Shown: positions 1-7,359, counted from the first letter of the stretch. The stretch: 12,224 nucleotides of DNA from DASQBT01 sp049578545 (GCA_049578545.1 JBAUMF010000045.1:1-12224), one strand, 5' to 3'. The notes: generated by a model from the sequence alone, not told the origin. Numbers and translations: made by a program.

Positions 1-418
1 GCACCGACTCCAGCTTTCCCTCGTGTGCAGCGGTCTCCAGCGCCTCCAGCGTATCCACCGCCAGCGTGTCGCGCATGCGGCGGGCCAGGCCCTCGCCCAC
101 GCCGGGAATCGTCTGGAACAAGGCCACTGGGTCCACGGTGCCGCGCAGCCGCTCCAGCTGGCCCCAGCGGCCGGTGATCAACATCTCGGCAATCGCTGCC
201 GCGATGCCCTTGCCCACCCCGGGGATCGTCTCCAGCCCCGCCGCGCCCTGCTGGTCGAACAGGTCGCGCACATCCTGCGGCAACTGCGCCACCGCGTCGC
301 CCGCCCTGCGATAGGCCCCGGCGCGGAATGAATTCGCGCCCTGCGCCTCAAGCAGCCCGGCCATCTCGCGCAGGCGGTCGGCTATCGATGAATCGTCAGC
401 GGGTTGGGCATTGGTCAT
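1..418 (-). CDS. Helix-hairpin-helix protein, PolX N-terminus-like (C-terminus outside window)
   Basis: I translated the minus strand from the ATG at 416-418; 139 residues remain open to the window edge, so the C-terminus is missing. Residues about 11-60 resemble the 8-kDa-like N-terminal domain of family X DNA polymerases, with F31RAGAYRRAG followed by a PQDVRDLF segment. Two helix-hairpin-helix motifs follow, I65PGVGKG71 and I104PGVGEG110, each in a helix-rich context; such motifs bind the DNA backbone without sequence preference. From memory, stand-alone proteins of this type (roughly 250-300 residues) exist in proteobacteria without the PolX polymerase and PHP domains; which version this is cannot be seen here. 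No good ribosome binding site precedes the ATG (GGGGATAAGTTCCTG). Role inferred: DNA binding, perhaps repair-related. It reads the same way as the nnrU remnant and the helicase gene but is separated by 333 bp, so an operon is unlikely. Confidence 0.8.
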   Translation of the reverse strand, partial: MTNAQPADDSSIADRLREMAGLLEAQGANSFRAGAYRRAGDAVAQLPQDVRDLFDQQGAAGLETIPGVGKGIAAAIAEMLITGRWGQLERLRGTVDPVALFQTIPGVGEGLARRMRDTLAVDTLEALETAAHEGKLESV

Positions 419-437
419 CAGGAACTTATCCCCATCC

Positions 438-534
438 TTACGCGCTATTTTGCGTGACCATCTTCGATCCAAGGATGCGCACCGAATGCGTGCCGAGGAA
501 GATCAGCAGGCCTATTATTAATCAATAAGGTCAT
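438..534 (-). pseudogene. nnrU: nnrU 5'-end remnant, frameshifted and truncated
   Basis: An ATG at 532-534 has an excellent ribosome binding site, GAGGAGG at 543-549, eight bases upstream. As it stands it gives only 29 residues starting MTLLINNRPADL. Dropping one base in the AT-rich stretch near 518-521 changes the reading to MTLLIIIGLLIFLGTHSVRI, which matches the start of NnrU family membrane proteins as I remember them (a first membrane helix followed by an HSVRI-like motif). After that the reading runs into about eleven unrelated residues and a TAA at 438-440, so the rest of the roughly 190-230-residue protein is missing. NnrU is an integral membrane protein linked to nitric oxide/nitrite reductase expression in denitrifiers. 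The piece looks like a deletion or recombination scar, ending 19 bases before the helix-hairpin-helix start codon. The frameshift is an inference from similarity. Confidence 0.6.
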
Positions 535-602
535 GGTCGAATCCTCCTCGCAGGCCTTCGTGGCGATGATTATAGGTAAATGAAAGAACCGTGCCTTTAA
601 GT

Positions 603-690
603 TGTCATTGCGGGGAACACAGTGACGAAGCAATGGAGGGGTTTTGCCTTGACCCTGAAAGACGTCATTGCTTCAGCACGGCAATGGAGG
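603..690 (-). repeat. Dispersed palindromic repeat, one full and one partial copy
   Basis: On the minus strand, 603-636 reads CCATTGCTTCGTCACTG then TGTTCCCCGCAATGACAA, a close copy of the units at 7001-7034 and 7311-7335. The ends CATTGC (606-611) and GCAATG (630-635) pair as an imperfect stem. A shorter relative follows at 661-690, with CATTGC at 666-671 and GCAATG at 681-686. The units lie downstream of the helicase stop codon. I see no T-tract that would make either an intrinsic terminator. Such short intergenic repeats are common in proteobacterial genomes and this family is recognisable by eye. Confidence 0.75.
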
Positions 691-751
691 TGCGACCACT
701 GTTACGATTGGGGTGTTGGCGATCTATGGAGCACCTTCACCATGTCGAACA

Positions 752-2566
752 CTATGCTACCAATCGCTCAACCAGCGCAGACATATGTGAGTAGGTAAGC
801 AATGCCTCATGCGTGGCACGGGTAATTGCGACATAAGTTAGCCGCACGTCATCTTCAGTGCTTTCTGAAGACAGCGCCCCCAGCCCCCCTATCGCAACAC
901 AGGGGAACTCCAGACCTTTTGCAGTGTGCATGGACAAAAACCTTACCGCATCTTGATCTACTTGGATGCGATTCCGGTTGTTCTTGGCAACATCGATCGG
1001 GATTCCATGTTTTACAAAAGTCTTTTCAAAGCGCTTCCCTATGAGGTGTTCCGGGTAAAGTACGGCCATGTGGTTCCATTCATAGCCAGCAGCATGACGG
1101 CTAAGCAGCCATTCCGCTATTACATGTGCCTCTTCGTCGAAATTTACGCACTTGCGGACTTCGGGTTCCAGGCCTTGCCTTCCCGCGTCCTCCGGTAACA
1201 ATATTGCATCTTCGTCATCGGCGCATACCCCAGGCGCCCCCAGCACGTCTGCCGCAAAATTTCGTGCAAAGCGCAATATTTGTGCAGTGTTCCTGTAGTT
1301 GACCTTAAGCACGGTGGTGCGCCCAGAGGCTTCGATACCAAGCTGTTTCCACACCGGGCGTGCGCGGCCCTTGTAGATGGCCTGTGCATCGTCATACACG
1401 ATCATCAGCGATTTCGTGTCGGGGTTAACCATCCTTGCGGCCAGCGACAGCCACTGCGGCTCGAAATCATGCGCTTCATCGATTAGCACAGCATCGTACT
1501 GACCGGCCGGTATCTGCCCGCGATCAACTGCATCAATCACGGCTTGAACACCTGCGGCTAGCCGTTCGCTGTAATCGGGAACGTCCTTTTCGCTGGGCGA
1601 TGAAATGTCATATTCACGAAGCATGCGCCAGCACCACGAATGGAACGTCGAAACAATTACGCGGTCTTCTACACCACGATCCTGCATGGTGTTCTCCAGA
1701 CGTCCCGCGATCCCGTTTGCGTAGCACAGAACAAGCACGGGACGTACTGCGGCACGAGCCATGTATTCGGCCCTAAACGCCAAAACAAGAGTTTTGCCCG
1801 AGCCTGCTACGCCACGCACGATGCGGTGACCCACACCGAGGCTTCGAGCCAGTAATTCCTGCTGTAAATCCATTACTGTAAGGGTGCGGTCTTCAGAAGG
1901 GGAGGGGCCTGGCGTGGGCTGATCAAGTAGAAGCGAGACTTGTTTTACACGTACTTCCGGGAATAGCAGGGCGCGCACGTGATCAAGCTGCGGCAGGGTC
2001 AATCCTGACCCAAGGCGTGGCGATACCATTTTCCATATCTGCTCACGAAAACGGTCCGGGTCCGCGCTTTCTGTCATCTCGTCCCGGAAGAGGCAACGCT
2101 CTGACGGGAAGACTTCGTGCAAATTGGTCTGCTCATACTGCTTGCGGGTAATGTTTGTGAACACCACGCCATAACCAAATGGCAGCACAAGCTGTCCCTT
2201 GAACTTGCCCTCCTCGAAAACCAGATACGGATCACGCTTCAATGCATTGATCACATTGAACATGTAGGTGCGTACCTGCTCAAAAGGGTTCTCGACATGC
2301 GCGGTTCCCTGCGGTGTTATTAGCGCGACCCCCTTCTTGTTGGCATTTGTTATCGTGTCCATCCGCCAATCCTTTACCTCCAGCACCACAATGCCCTGCT
2401 GGGGATGAAGAACAAGAAAGTCAGGATGCCTTCCAAAAGGCCCAACCGGGAGGTTGTGCCACACCCAGGCGTTGTCTTCGAGGAAATCCTTCAAGCGTTC
2501 GGCAAGGCGCAACTCACCACGTGTATCAAAACGTGCAGCGCCAAGGGAAGGGATTAGAGTGGCCAT
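752..2566 (-). CDS. NERD nuclease-domain / UvrD-like SF1 helicase fusion
   Basis: The 604-residue protein joins a nuclease-related domain to a superfamily 1 helicase. The N-terminal NERD domain (about residues 12-125) keeps the PD-(D/E)XK-type residues E18, D49 and E63-V-K65. The helicase core shows Walker A G252VAGSGKT259, Walker B I362DEAHD367, motif III D392DAQ395, motif IV around N423YRN426, motif V H547TAKGLEFP555 and motif VI Y578VAITRAT585. Every expected ATPase/helicase motif is therefore intact. No signal peptide is seen, so it should act in the cytoplasm, probably unwinding and cutting or processing nucleic acid. The start ATG is at 2564-2566; the upstream signal is weak (GAGAAATAAACA). 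Sampled lines are near 55% GC, below ppdK and kefC. The gene is 259 bp downstream of the DUF2075 gene and in the same direction. NERD-helicase fusions recur in defence-rich regions, but the true substrate is not shown here. Confidence 0.9.
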   Translation of the reverse strand: MATLIPSLGAARFDTRGELRLAERLKDFLEDNAWVWHNLPVGPFGRHPDFLVLHPQQGIVVLEVKDWRMDTITNANKKGVALITPQGTAHVENPFEQVRTYMFNVINALKRDPYLVFEEGKFKGQLVLPFGYGVVFTNITRKQYEQTNLHEVFPSERCLFRDEMTESADPDRFREQIWKMVSPRLGSGLTLPQLDHVRALLFPEVRVKQVSLLLDQPTPGPSPSEDRTLTVMDLQQELLARSLGVGHRIVRGVAGSGKTLVLAFRAEYMARAAVRPVLVLCYANGIAGRLENTMQDRGVEDRVIVSTFHSWCWRMLREYDISSPSEKDVPDYSERLAAGVQAVIDAVDRGQIPAGQYDAVLIDEAHDFEPQWLSLAARMVNPDTKSLMIVYDDAQAIYKGRARPVWKQLGIEASGRTTVLKVNYRNTAQILRFARNFAADVLGAPGVCADDEDAILLPEDAGRQGLEPEVRKCVNFDEEAHVIAEWLLSRHAAGYEWNHMAVLYPEHLIGKRFEKTFVKHGIPIDVAKNNRNRIQVDQDAVRFLSMHTAKGLEFPCVAIGGLGALSSESTEDDVRLTYVAITRATHEALLTYSHMSALVERLVA

Positions 2567-2693
2567 TGTTTATTTCTCAATTTCTGGAATTAACGGCAAC
2601 TTTCAGGACTTATATAGGCGTAAGTGTTGTATGGGGCTGCACTAGCGCATTTACCTGACGGGGTACCGGATCATTATCAGCGCTATATTGAAT

Positions 2694-2760
2694 GGCCCCT
2701 TCTGAAGACTCTGCAGGTGCTTCAACAGCTACGGCTAACAAGTTCAAGGTCAGAAGGGCC
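2694..2760. repeat. Inverted repeat in the gap between the two nuclease-helicase genes
   Basis: GGCCCCTTCTGA at 2694-2705 is mirrored by TCAGAAGGGCC at 2750-2760: eleven of twelve bases pair, with one bulged C, around a 44-base interior. No run of T follows on either strand, so it does not look like an intrinsic terminator. It could be a structured RNA, a regulatory hairpin or the scar of a small element. The rest of the 259-bp gap holds no gene I recognise. An AAGTCTTA direct repeat with a 9-bp period lies at 2812-2828, touching the DUF2075 stop codon. Confidence 0.5.
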
Positions 2761-2825
2761 TGCGTGAACTAGCAGTTTTGGTAGCTTTGGGATGATCTCT
2801 CATCTTTACAGAAGTCTTATAAGTC

Positions 2826-4838
2826 TTAAGGTAGTGTGGGGATGCCAAGTTCAACTAAATAGTTGAAGGTTGAGTCGTAATGTTTAGGGATGCGTGTGTG
2901 GTCGCCTGGATCTCCAGGTGGCACAAAGATTGCCATCCCTTGACGTGCTCGAGTAAGTAAAACACGGTATGCATTGCGAAGATATCGCTGATTATCAACG
3001 TTGGCGATATTGAGCCATCTGTCGCCGCGAAAATCGTGAAAATTCCATCCCGTGCCATTGAAACGCAAGTCGGCATCCCACGTTACGCAAGCCCAATCGA
3101 GTTCTAATCCTTGCACTTGAAATTCTGTGGCGGCGTCCTCTAGGTAGTAGCTAGAGCGGGTGTCATCCTTGTCATTGAGAAACCAATGAATTGGATTGAC
3201 GTCCACTCGAATATCAATCGCATGAGGTTTAAGGCGTTGCGCTTTAGATGACGCAACTAGTCCAAACCGCTCAGTTCCTCTTGCATGGCTACGTATCCAT
3301 TCTTTTGCCAGACTTAAATCGCGCGTAAGCACGATTGGATAGCGATTGGAAAGTTGGGACAGAAGTTCTCGCGCATGCTGTTTTTCACAATCAAGAAGCG
3401 CTTTGACAAATGCCGACACATTTTCAGAACGAAACGATCTCATGGATACGGCGAGATGTAGACGACTATCGAAATGAGTTTTTGGTCTGTCGCGTACAAC
3501 CTCCAAGGCCATGCCAGAAGCATATTCGCTGTCGGTAAGGTTTGATGAGATATACAGATGCCAATGAGGAAATCTTGTATTGACTGCCTCAAGCCATGTA
3601 TCAATACCAGCTTCACCTATATTAATTTCTTGTCCGCCACCGACAAGACAAACGATCACGGCCCAATCTGAATGGCGGTCCATGTACGAAATTAAGAATT
3701 CGGGTTCCGATTGCGAGAATCCATCATGATTCTTTTTGCGGCGCATAAAGTTGGCTGTTTGCCGCAGATTCCATGCACGTTGGGCTTCATCAAAGATTGC
3801 AACATGTTCTGCAGGCGGCCTTGAGTCGATTAACGCATCGTCACGAAAATGATGGACGTTCTGAATAAATGCTTTCACGCTTTCGGCGACTTGTCCTTTT
3901 CTTTTTCGAATGCCTAGACCTTTTTGGCGCGCAACTTCATCACGGGTTAGCGCCTCACGAAGCACGGAAACAAGCGGGCCATTACCTGAAAGAAAGACGG
4001 CGTGGGTAGGTTGATTAACATCTCCCCGTCTAGTCGCGACGTTCAAACCGACAAGCGTCTTCCCCGCGCCAGGAACGCCGGTGACAAAGCAAATAAGCTT
4101 GCGCTTATGTGATCTTGCTTCATCTATAAGGTGTTCGATTTGTCTTGATGTGACATGAAGGTTTTGCGCGCCCGCATCGTAACGTGCAATGGCTTCAACT
4201 GAATGCTGGGCGTAAAGAGACCTTGCGGCCTCCACTATAGTGGGCGTGGGATGGTAGGAAGCAGATGACCACCTATGGGCGTTAATTGAACCACCCCTAA
4301 TGGACTGCACGGTGGTGTCTATCACTTTACGGAAGTCGACCAGACTTAACAATATTGGCCGGTATACATTGTCTTCATCGGCCCTTAACTCTAGCAGTGC
4401 TGATTTCTTCGCTTTGGTGGCGATGAGGATTGGAACAATGGATAGGGCATGGCTTGCTTCATGGAAGTTTTTTAAGTCCAAAGCGTAATCCCACACTTGA
4501 TCTACGGAGGCACGATCAAATCCACTTTCCCCTACTTTGAACTCGATAACAAGAACAATCGGACCGATTAGCAGTACCGCATCAATCCTCCTCCCCATGC
4601 GAGGGATATTGAACTCCAGCAATAACGAGCCCGACAGTCCCGTTAGCTCGGTTTTTAGTATGCCAATTTGCGCTAACCAAGCATCCTTCTGCGTGGAAAG
4701 CAGTGTGAAATCACAATTTCTTGCAAGCTGGCCGATGACGGCGTCAGGATGAGCCTCGATAAATTCATTAATGGAAGCCTCGTACCAGGCACGCGAAGCA
4801 ATTGCAATTTTGTGTCCTGATTCAAGTGGGCTTTCCAT
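2826..4838 (-). CDS. PD-(D/E)XK nuclease-DUF2075 SF1 helicase fusion
   Basis: The 670-residue protein has an N-terminal restriction-endonuclease-like domain (about residues 65-145) with the complete site E75, D86, E99-F-K101 and Q114, the last in the VDQVWDY helix. The DUF2075 ATPase/helicase part follows: Walker A G254VPGAGKT261, Walker B I348FDEAQRAW356, a motif III-like G400GGQE404, S466MRSF470 as motif IV, E572FQVQGLELD581 as motif V and L627LTRARQG634 as motif VI. No membrane segment or signal peptide is seen. The start ATG (4836-4838) is the first in frame after a TAG at 4851-4853 and gives the expected family start, with YEASINEFIE soon after it; the ribosome binding site is poor. Sampled lines are 48-50% GC against about 65% in ppdK, which suggests horizontal acquisition. 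From memory, DUF2075 proteins include the staphylococcal nuclease-helicase immunity enzyme, so phage defence is a reasonable guess. The DNA or RNA target is unknown. Confidence 0.9.
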   Translation of the reverse strand: MESPLESGHKIAIASRAWYEASINEFIEAHPDAVIGQLARNCDFTLLSTQKDAWLAQIGILKTELTGLSGSLLLEFNIPRMGRRIDAVLLIGPIVLVIEFKVGESGFDRASVDQVWDYALDLKNFHEASHALSIVPILIATKAKKSALLELRADEDNVYRPILLSLVDFRKVIDTTVQSIRGGSINAHRWSSASYHPTPTIVEAARSLYAQHSVEAIARYDAGAQNLHVTSRQIEHLIDEARSHKRKLICFVTGVPGAGKTLVGLNVATRRGDVNQPTHAVFLSGNGPLVSVLREALTRDEVARQKGLGIRKRKGQVAESVKAFIQNVHHFRDDALIDSRPPAEHVAIFDEAQRAWNLRQTANFMRRKKNHDGFSQSEPEFLISYMDRHSDWAVIVCLVGGGQEINIGEAGIDTWLEAVNTRFPHWHLYISSNLTDSEYASGMALEVVRDRPKTHFDSRLHLAVSMRSFRSENVSAFVKALLDCEKQHARELLSQLSNRYPIVLTRDLSLAKEWIRSHARGTERFGLVASSKAQRLKPHAIDIRVDVNPIHWFLNDKDDTRSSYYLEDAATEFQVQGLELDWACVTWDADLRFNGTGWNFHDFRGDRWLNIANVDNQRYLRNAYRVLLTRARQGMAIFVPPGDPGDHTRIPKHYDSTFNYLVELGIPTLP

Positions 4839-4850
4839 TTTCGAAGGTCG

Positions 4851-4967
4851 CTAGCGACGCAAACTCGAGGAGGCAGGGTAGCCTTTGGCCAATGGGCGTT
4901 TCATGTCACACTCGGCCAGGTGCATGGCGTCGCGCGCCGGGGTGTCCAACTGAGCTTTGTCTCCCAT
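4851..4967 (-). CDS. 38-codon ORF of unknown function, in frame with and upstream of the DUF2075 gene
   Basis: The ORF starts MGDKAQLDTPARDAMHLAEC and ends SSSLRR followed by TAG at 4851-4853, twelve bases before the DUF2075 ATG and in the same frame. Upstream is only a weak AAAGG about ten bases before the ATG. I recognise no family. It could be a leader peptide, a relic of another gene, or a chance reading frame. Reading through the amber codon would add 43 residues to the nuclease-helicase, but the family normally starts near the existing ATG, so an extension is not needed to explain that protein. Confidence 0.25.
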   Translation of the reverse strand: MGDKAQLDTPARDAMHLAECDMKRPLAKGYPASSSLRR

Positions 4968-5074
4968 GGTCTAACCTTTGATTGCTATCAGTCGAATCTT
5001 CGCACAACCGGCTAGGAGGGGCGAATATTGCTTTGGTTGTCGCCTCACTCTTTGTAAAGACGCCTAGTTCAGAT

Positions 5075-5111
5075 GGATTACTTCGTCGGCGATGCCTCCT
5101 CGCAACGACCG
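5075..5111 (+). repeat. Degenerate copy of the dispersed repeat
   Basis: The unit begins GGATTACTTCGTCGGCGATG and continues CCTCCTCGCAACGACCG. It matches the 7001-7034 unit at both ends with a variable middle. It sits immediately downstream of the KefC stop codon. The rest of 4968-5118 shows no gene I can support. Confidence 0.65.
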
Positions 5112-5118
5112 CGGGGGG

Positions 5119-6894
5119 CTACTTCGTGGCTTGCGTGTCCTCGCCAAACAGCCGCTCCAATTCTTCTGCTCCCTGCCGGGAGGTGGCGATGATCTGCGCT
5201 TCGTCGTCGTGAATCTTGTGCTGCCTGGCGAGCAGGTCTTCGTCGTGCTGGCGGAACAGGCGCACCGCCTCATCCGCCTCGGCGGCGGAATAGCCCAGCC
5301 CAACGAGGACGTCGCGCGCCAATTCCAGGCTGGATAGCAGGGTCTCGCGGATCAGCTTGTCCACGCCCACGTCCATCAGGCGGTAGGCATGCACGCGGTT
5401 GCGCGCGCGGGCGTAGATCTTCAAGTGCGGATAATGCTTTTTGACCATTTCAGCGGTGCGCAGCGAGGCATCCATGTCGTCAATGGCCAGCACGAAGATT
5501 TCGGCCAGGTCGGCGCGCGCGGCGCGCAGCAGGTCGAGGCGCGAGGCGTCGCCGAAGTAGATCTTGTTGCCGTACTGGCGCACGAAATCGACCTGCTCGA
5601 AGCTGGCTTCCAGCGCGGTGAAGGGGATTTTCTTCATGCGCAGGGTGCGCGCGATCATCTGGCCGAAGCGGCCGAAGCCGGCGATGATGACGCGATGCTC
5701 GCGCGGCTCGATGCGGTCAAATTCCCTGGGCTCGGCGGCAGCGCGGCCGATCCTGAAGACCTTCTCGTTCAGCGCAACGAGCAGCGGGGTGAGGGCCATG
5801 GACAGCGAGACCACGACGATGAGTTTGTCCGACAGTGCCTGGTCGAGGACCCGGGCGCCGGCGGCCACGCCGAACAATACGAAGGCGAACTCGCCGCCCT
5901 GCGAGATGCTGAGCGCCAGATTGACCGCCGGGCCGTGGCTGTAGCGTGCCAGCCGCGCGAGAACGTAGAGCACCAGCGACTTGATCGCCATCAGGCCCAG
6001 CGTTAGCCCGAGCAGGGTGAGCGGCTGCTGGATGACCAGGCGCAGGTCGACCGACATGCCTACCGCGATGAAGAACAGGCCCAGCAGCAGGCCCTTGAAC
6101 GGGTCGATGTCGGCCTCCAGTTCGTGGCGGTATTCCGAATCGGCAAGCAGCACGCCGGCGAGAAACGAGCCCAGCGCCATGGACAGGCCGGCCTGCTGCA
6201 TGAGCAGCGCGGTACCCACTACCACCAGCAGGGTGGCGGCGATGAACACTTCGTGGCTGTCGGCCGAGGCGGCCAGGCGCAGATAGGGCCGCAGCAGCCA
6301 GCGCCCGATGAGGATGACCGCAAGCACCACAGCCACGGCGCGCGCGGTGCCGTTCCAGTCCCAGCCCTGATCGTGGACGCCGGCGCCGAGCAAAGGCAGG
6401 ATGGCGAGCAGCGGAATGGCGGCCAGGTCCTGGAACAGCAGGATGGCGAACGCTGCGCGGCCGTGCTGGGTGGTGAGCTGCTTCTTCTCGGCAAGCATCT
6501 GCAGCGCCAGCGCGGTGGACGACAGCGACAGCGAGAGGCCGGCCATGAACGCGGCGGTCGGCGACAGGCCAAAGCCGAGGCCGGCAGAGCCAATGATCAG
6601 CCCGGTGACCAGCACCTGGGCGCTGCCCAGGCCAAACACCGGACGGCGTAGCGCCCACAGGCGCGAGGGTTGCAGTTCCAGGCCGATGACGAACAGCAGC
6701 AGCACCACGCCCAGTTCGGCAAAGTGCAGGGTGGTGTCGACGTTGCTGACGAAGCCAAGCACCCGGGGCCCGATGAGGATGCCCGCAATGAGGTAGCCGA
6801 GCACCGCGCCCAGGCCCAGCCGTTTGAACAGGGGCACGGTGATGACCGCCGCCGCCAGGAACACGACGGCTTGCTGGGTCCAGGACAGGTTCAT
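5119..6894 (-). CDS. kefC: KefC-like K+/H+ antiporter (CPA2 family) with TrkA-N/KTN domain
   Basis: The 591-residue inner-membrane protein exports potassium in exchange for protons, typically protecting cells from electrophiles by acidifying the cytoplasm. Residues 1-385 are hydrophobic with about 12-13 membrane segments and the CPA2 hallmarks H57FAELGVV64, F154QD156 and D264PFKGLLLGLFF275. The loop R256HELEADI263 corresponds to the regulatory HALESDIEPFK loop of E. coli KefC. The cytoplasmic KTN domain (about 398-535) has the nucleotide fold G406FGRFG411 and an acidic E429 ending strand two; A495RAR498 follows. Length is near E. coli KefB/KefC (about 600-620). LLFQDLAAIP and IDD...TAEMVKKHYPHL look closer to KefC, but the two are hard to separate. 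No kefF or kefG ancillary quinone oxidoreductase is adjacent. The start ATG (6892-6894) has a modest GAGAAA ten bases upstream and a TATACT -10-like hexamer further up. Confidence 0.92.
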   Translation of the reverse strand: MNLSWTQQAVVFLAAAVITVPLFKRLGLGAVLGYLIAGILIGPRVLGFVSNVDTTLHFAELGVVLLLFVIGLELQPSRLWALRRPVFGLGSAQVLVTGLIIGSAGLGFGLSPTAAFMAGLSLSLSSTALALQMLAEKKQLTTQHGRAAFAILLFQDLAAIPLLAILPLLGAGVHDQGWDWNGTARAVAVVLAVILIGRWLLRPYLRLAASADSHEVFIAATLLVVVGTALLMQQAGLSMALGSFLAGVLLADSEYRHELEADIDPFKGLLLGLFFIAVGMSVDLRLVIQQPLTLLGLTLGLMAIKSLVLYVLARLARYSHGPAVNLALSISQGGEFAFVLFGVAAGARVLDQALSDKLIVVVSLSMALTPLLVALNEKVFRIGRAAAEPREFDRIEPREHRVIIAGFGRFGQMIARTLRMKKIPFTALEASFEQVDFVRQYGNKIYFGDASRLDLLRAARADLAEIFVLAIDDMDASLRTAEMVKKHYPHLKIYARARNRVHAYRLMDVGVDKLIRETLLSSLELARDVLVGLGYSAAEADEAVRLFRQHDEDLLARQHKIHDDEAQIIATSRQGAEELERLFGEDTQATK

Positions 6895-7000
6895 CGCTTG
6901 CTTTCTCGTGTTGGTGCGGCAAGTATATTGCGGCTTGGGTCTGGCGGGGCCCCTAGGGCGCTGCTGGCTTTGTTCAGGAAACGGACTTCATTTAAGCAGT

Positions 7001-7345
7001 GGATTGCTTCGTCACTGCGTTCCTCGCAAAGACGGCGTGACTGTAATCACGAGGCCGAAGGCCGCGGCGATCCAAGATGTAAGACCATAAGGCTGGGCCT
7101 GATTGGACTGGATTGCGTCACTGTGTTCGCAATGAATGTGTTGTGCGTAATGACCCTTTGCAGCCGGATTGATTCGCCGGCAACTCTCCTTGCAAAGACC
7201 GCTCACCCGTCTTCGCGAGGGCCGCAGGGCCATGGCGATCCAGTCAAGGGATGCTGAGCCTTGTCGTACTGGACTTCCGCACTGCGCTCGCAGTGACAGT
7301 TCGAGAGACCGGACTGCTGCGTCACCGCGCTCCTCCCGATCACGG
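7001..7345 (+). repeat. Cluster of degenerate palindromic repeats filling the kefC-ppdK gap
   Basis: This 465-bp gap (6895-7359) has no supportable gene. It carries repeat units at 7001-7034 (GGATTGCTTCGTCACTGCG then TTCCTCGCAAAGACGG), 7110-7135, 7168-7200 (weak), 7270-7299 and 7311-7335 (GGACTGCTGCGTCACCGCG then CTCCTC). Opposite-facing partners lie at 7049-7074 (ACGAGGCCGAAGGCCGCGG then CGATCCA) and 7214-7242 (CGCGAGGGCCGCAGGGCCA then TGGCGATCCA). Pairing a forward unit with a reverse unit gives two composite imperfect palindromes, 7001-7074 and 7110-7242. This is typical of expanded REP/MITE-like intergenic sequence. Confidence 0.75.
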
Positions 7346-7349
7346 GAGG
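7332..7349 (-). terminator. Hairpin after ppdK, possible terminator
   Basis: A perfect 7-bp stem, CCTCCCG (7332-7338) and CGGGAGG (7343-7349), closes on the loop ATCA, ten bases after the ppdK stop codon. The stem is GC-rich but no T-tract follows on the minus strand, so intrinsic termination would be inefficient; it may instead protect the mRNA 3' end. The left arm overlaps the last dispersed repeat copy. Confidence 0.45.
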
Positions 7350-7359
7350 GTGTCATCAC

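Noticed and set aside
2624..2764. Plus-strand short frame containing YIEWPLLKTLQVLQQLR in the gap between the helicases
   Set aside because: It is under 50 codons, has no ATG or ribosome binding site, no known similarity, and overlaps the inverted repeat that constrains its sequence.
2812..2828. AAGTCTTA direct repeat as a target-site duplication or iteron
   Set aside because: The two copies are adjacent with a 9-bp period and no element lies between them; one overlaps the DUF2075 stop codon. It is too short to interpret.
5389..7257. Long plus-strand frames opposite and beyond kefC (about 100-205 codons)
   Set aside because: They are antisense to an antiporter with unmistakable motifs, have low-complexity translations, and one runs into the repeat cluster.
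603..7345. CRISPR array
   Set aside because: The repeats are degenerate, irregularly spaced, in both orientations and scattered between genes; there are no uniform spacers and no cas genes.
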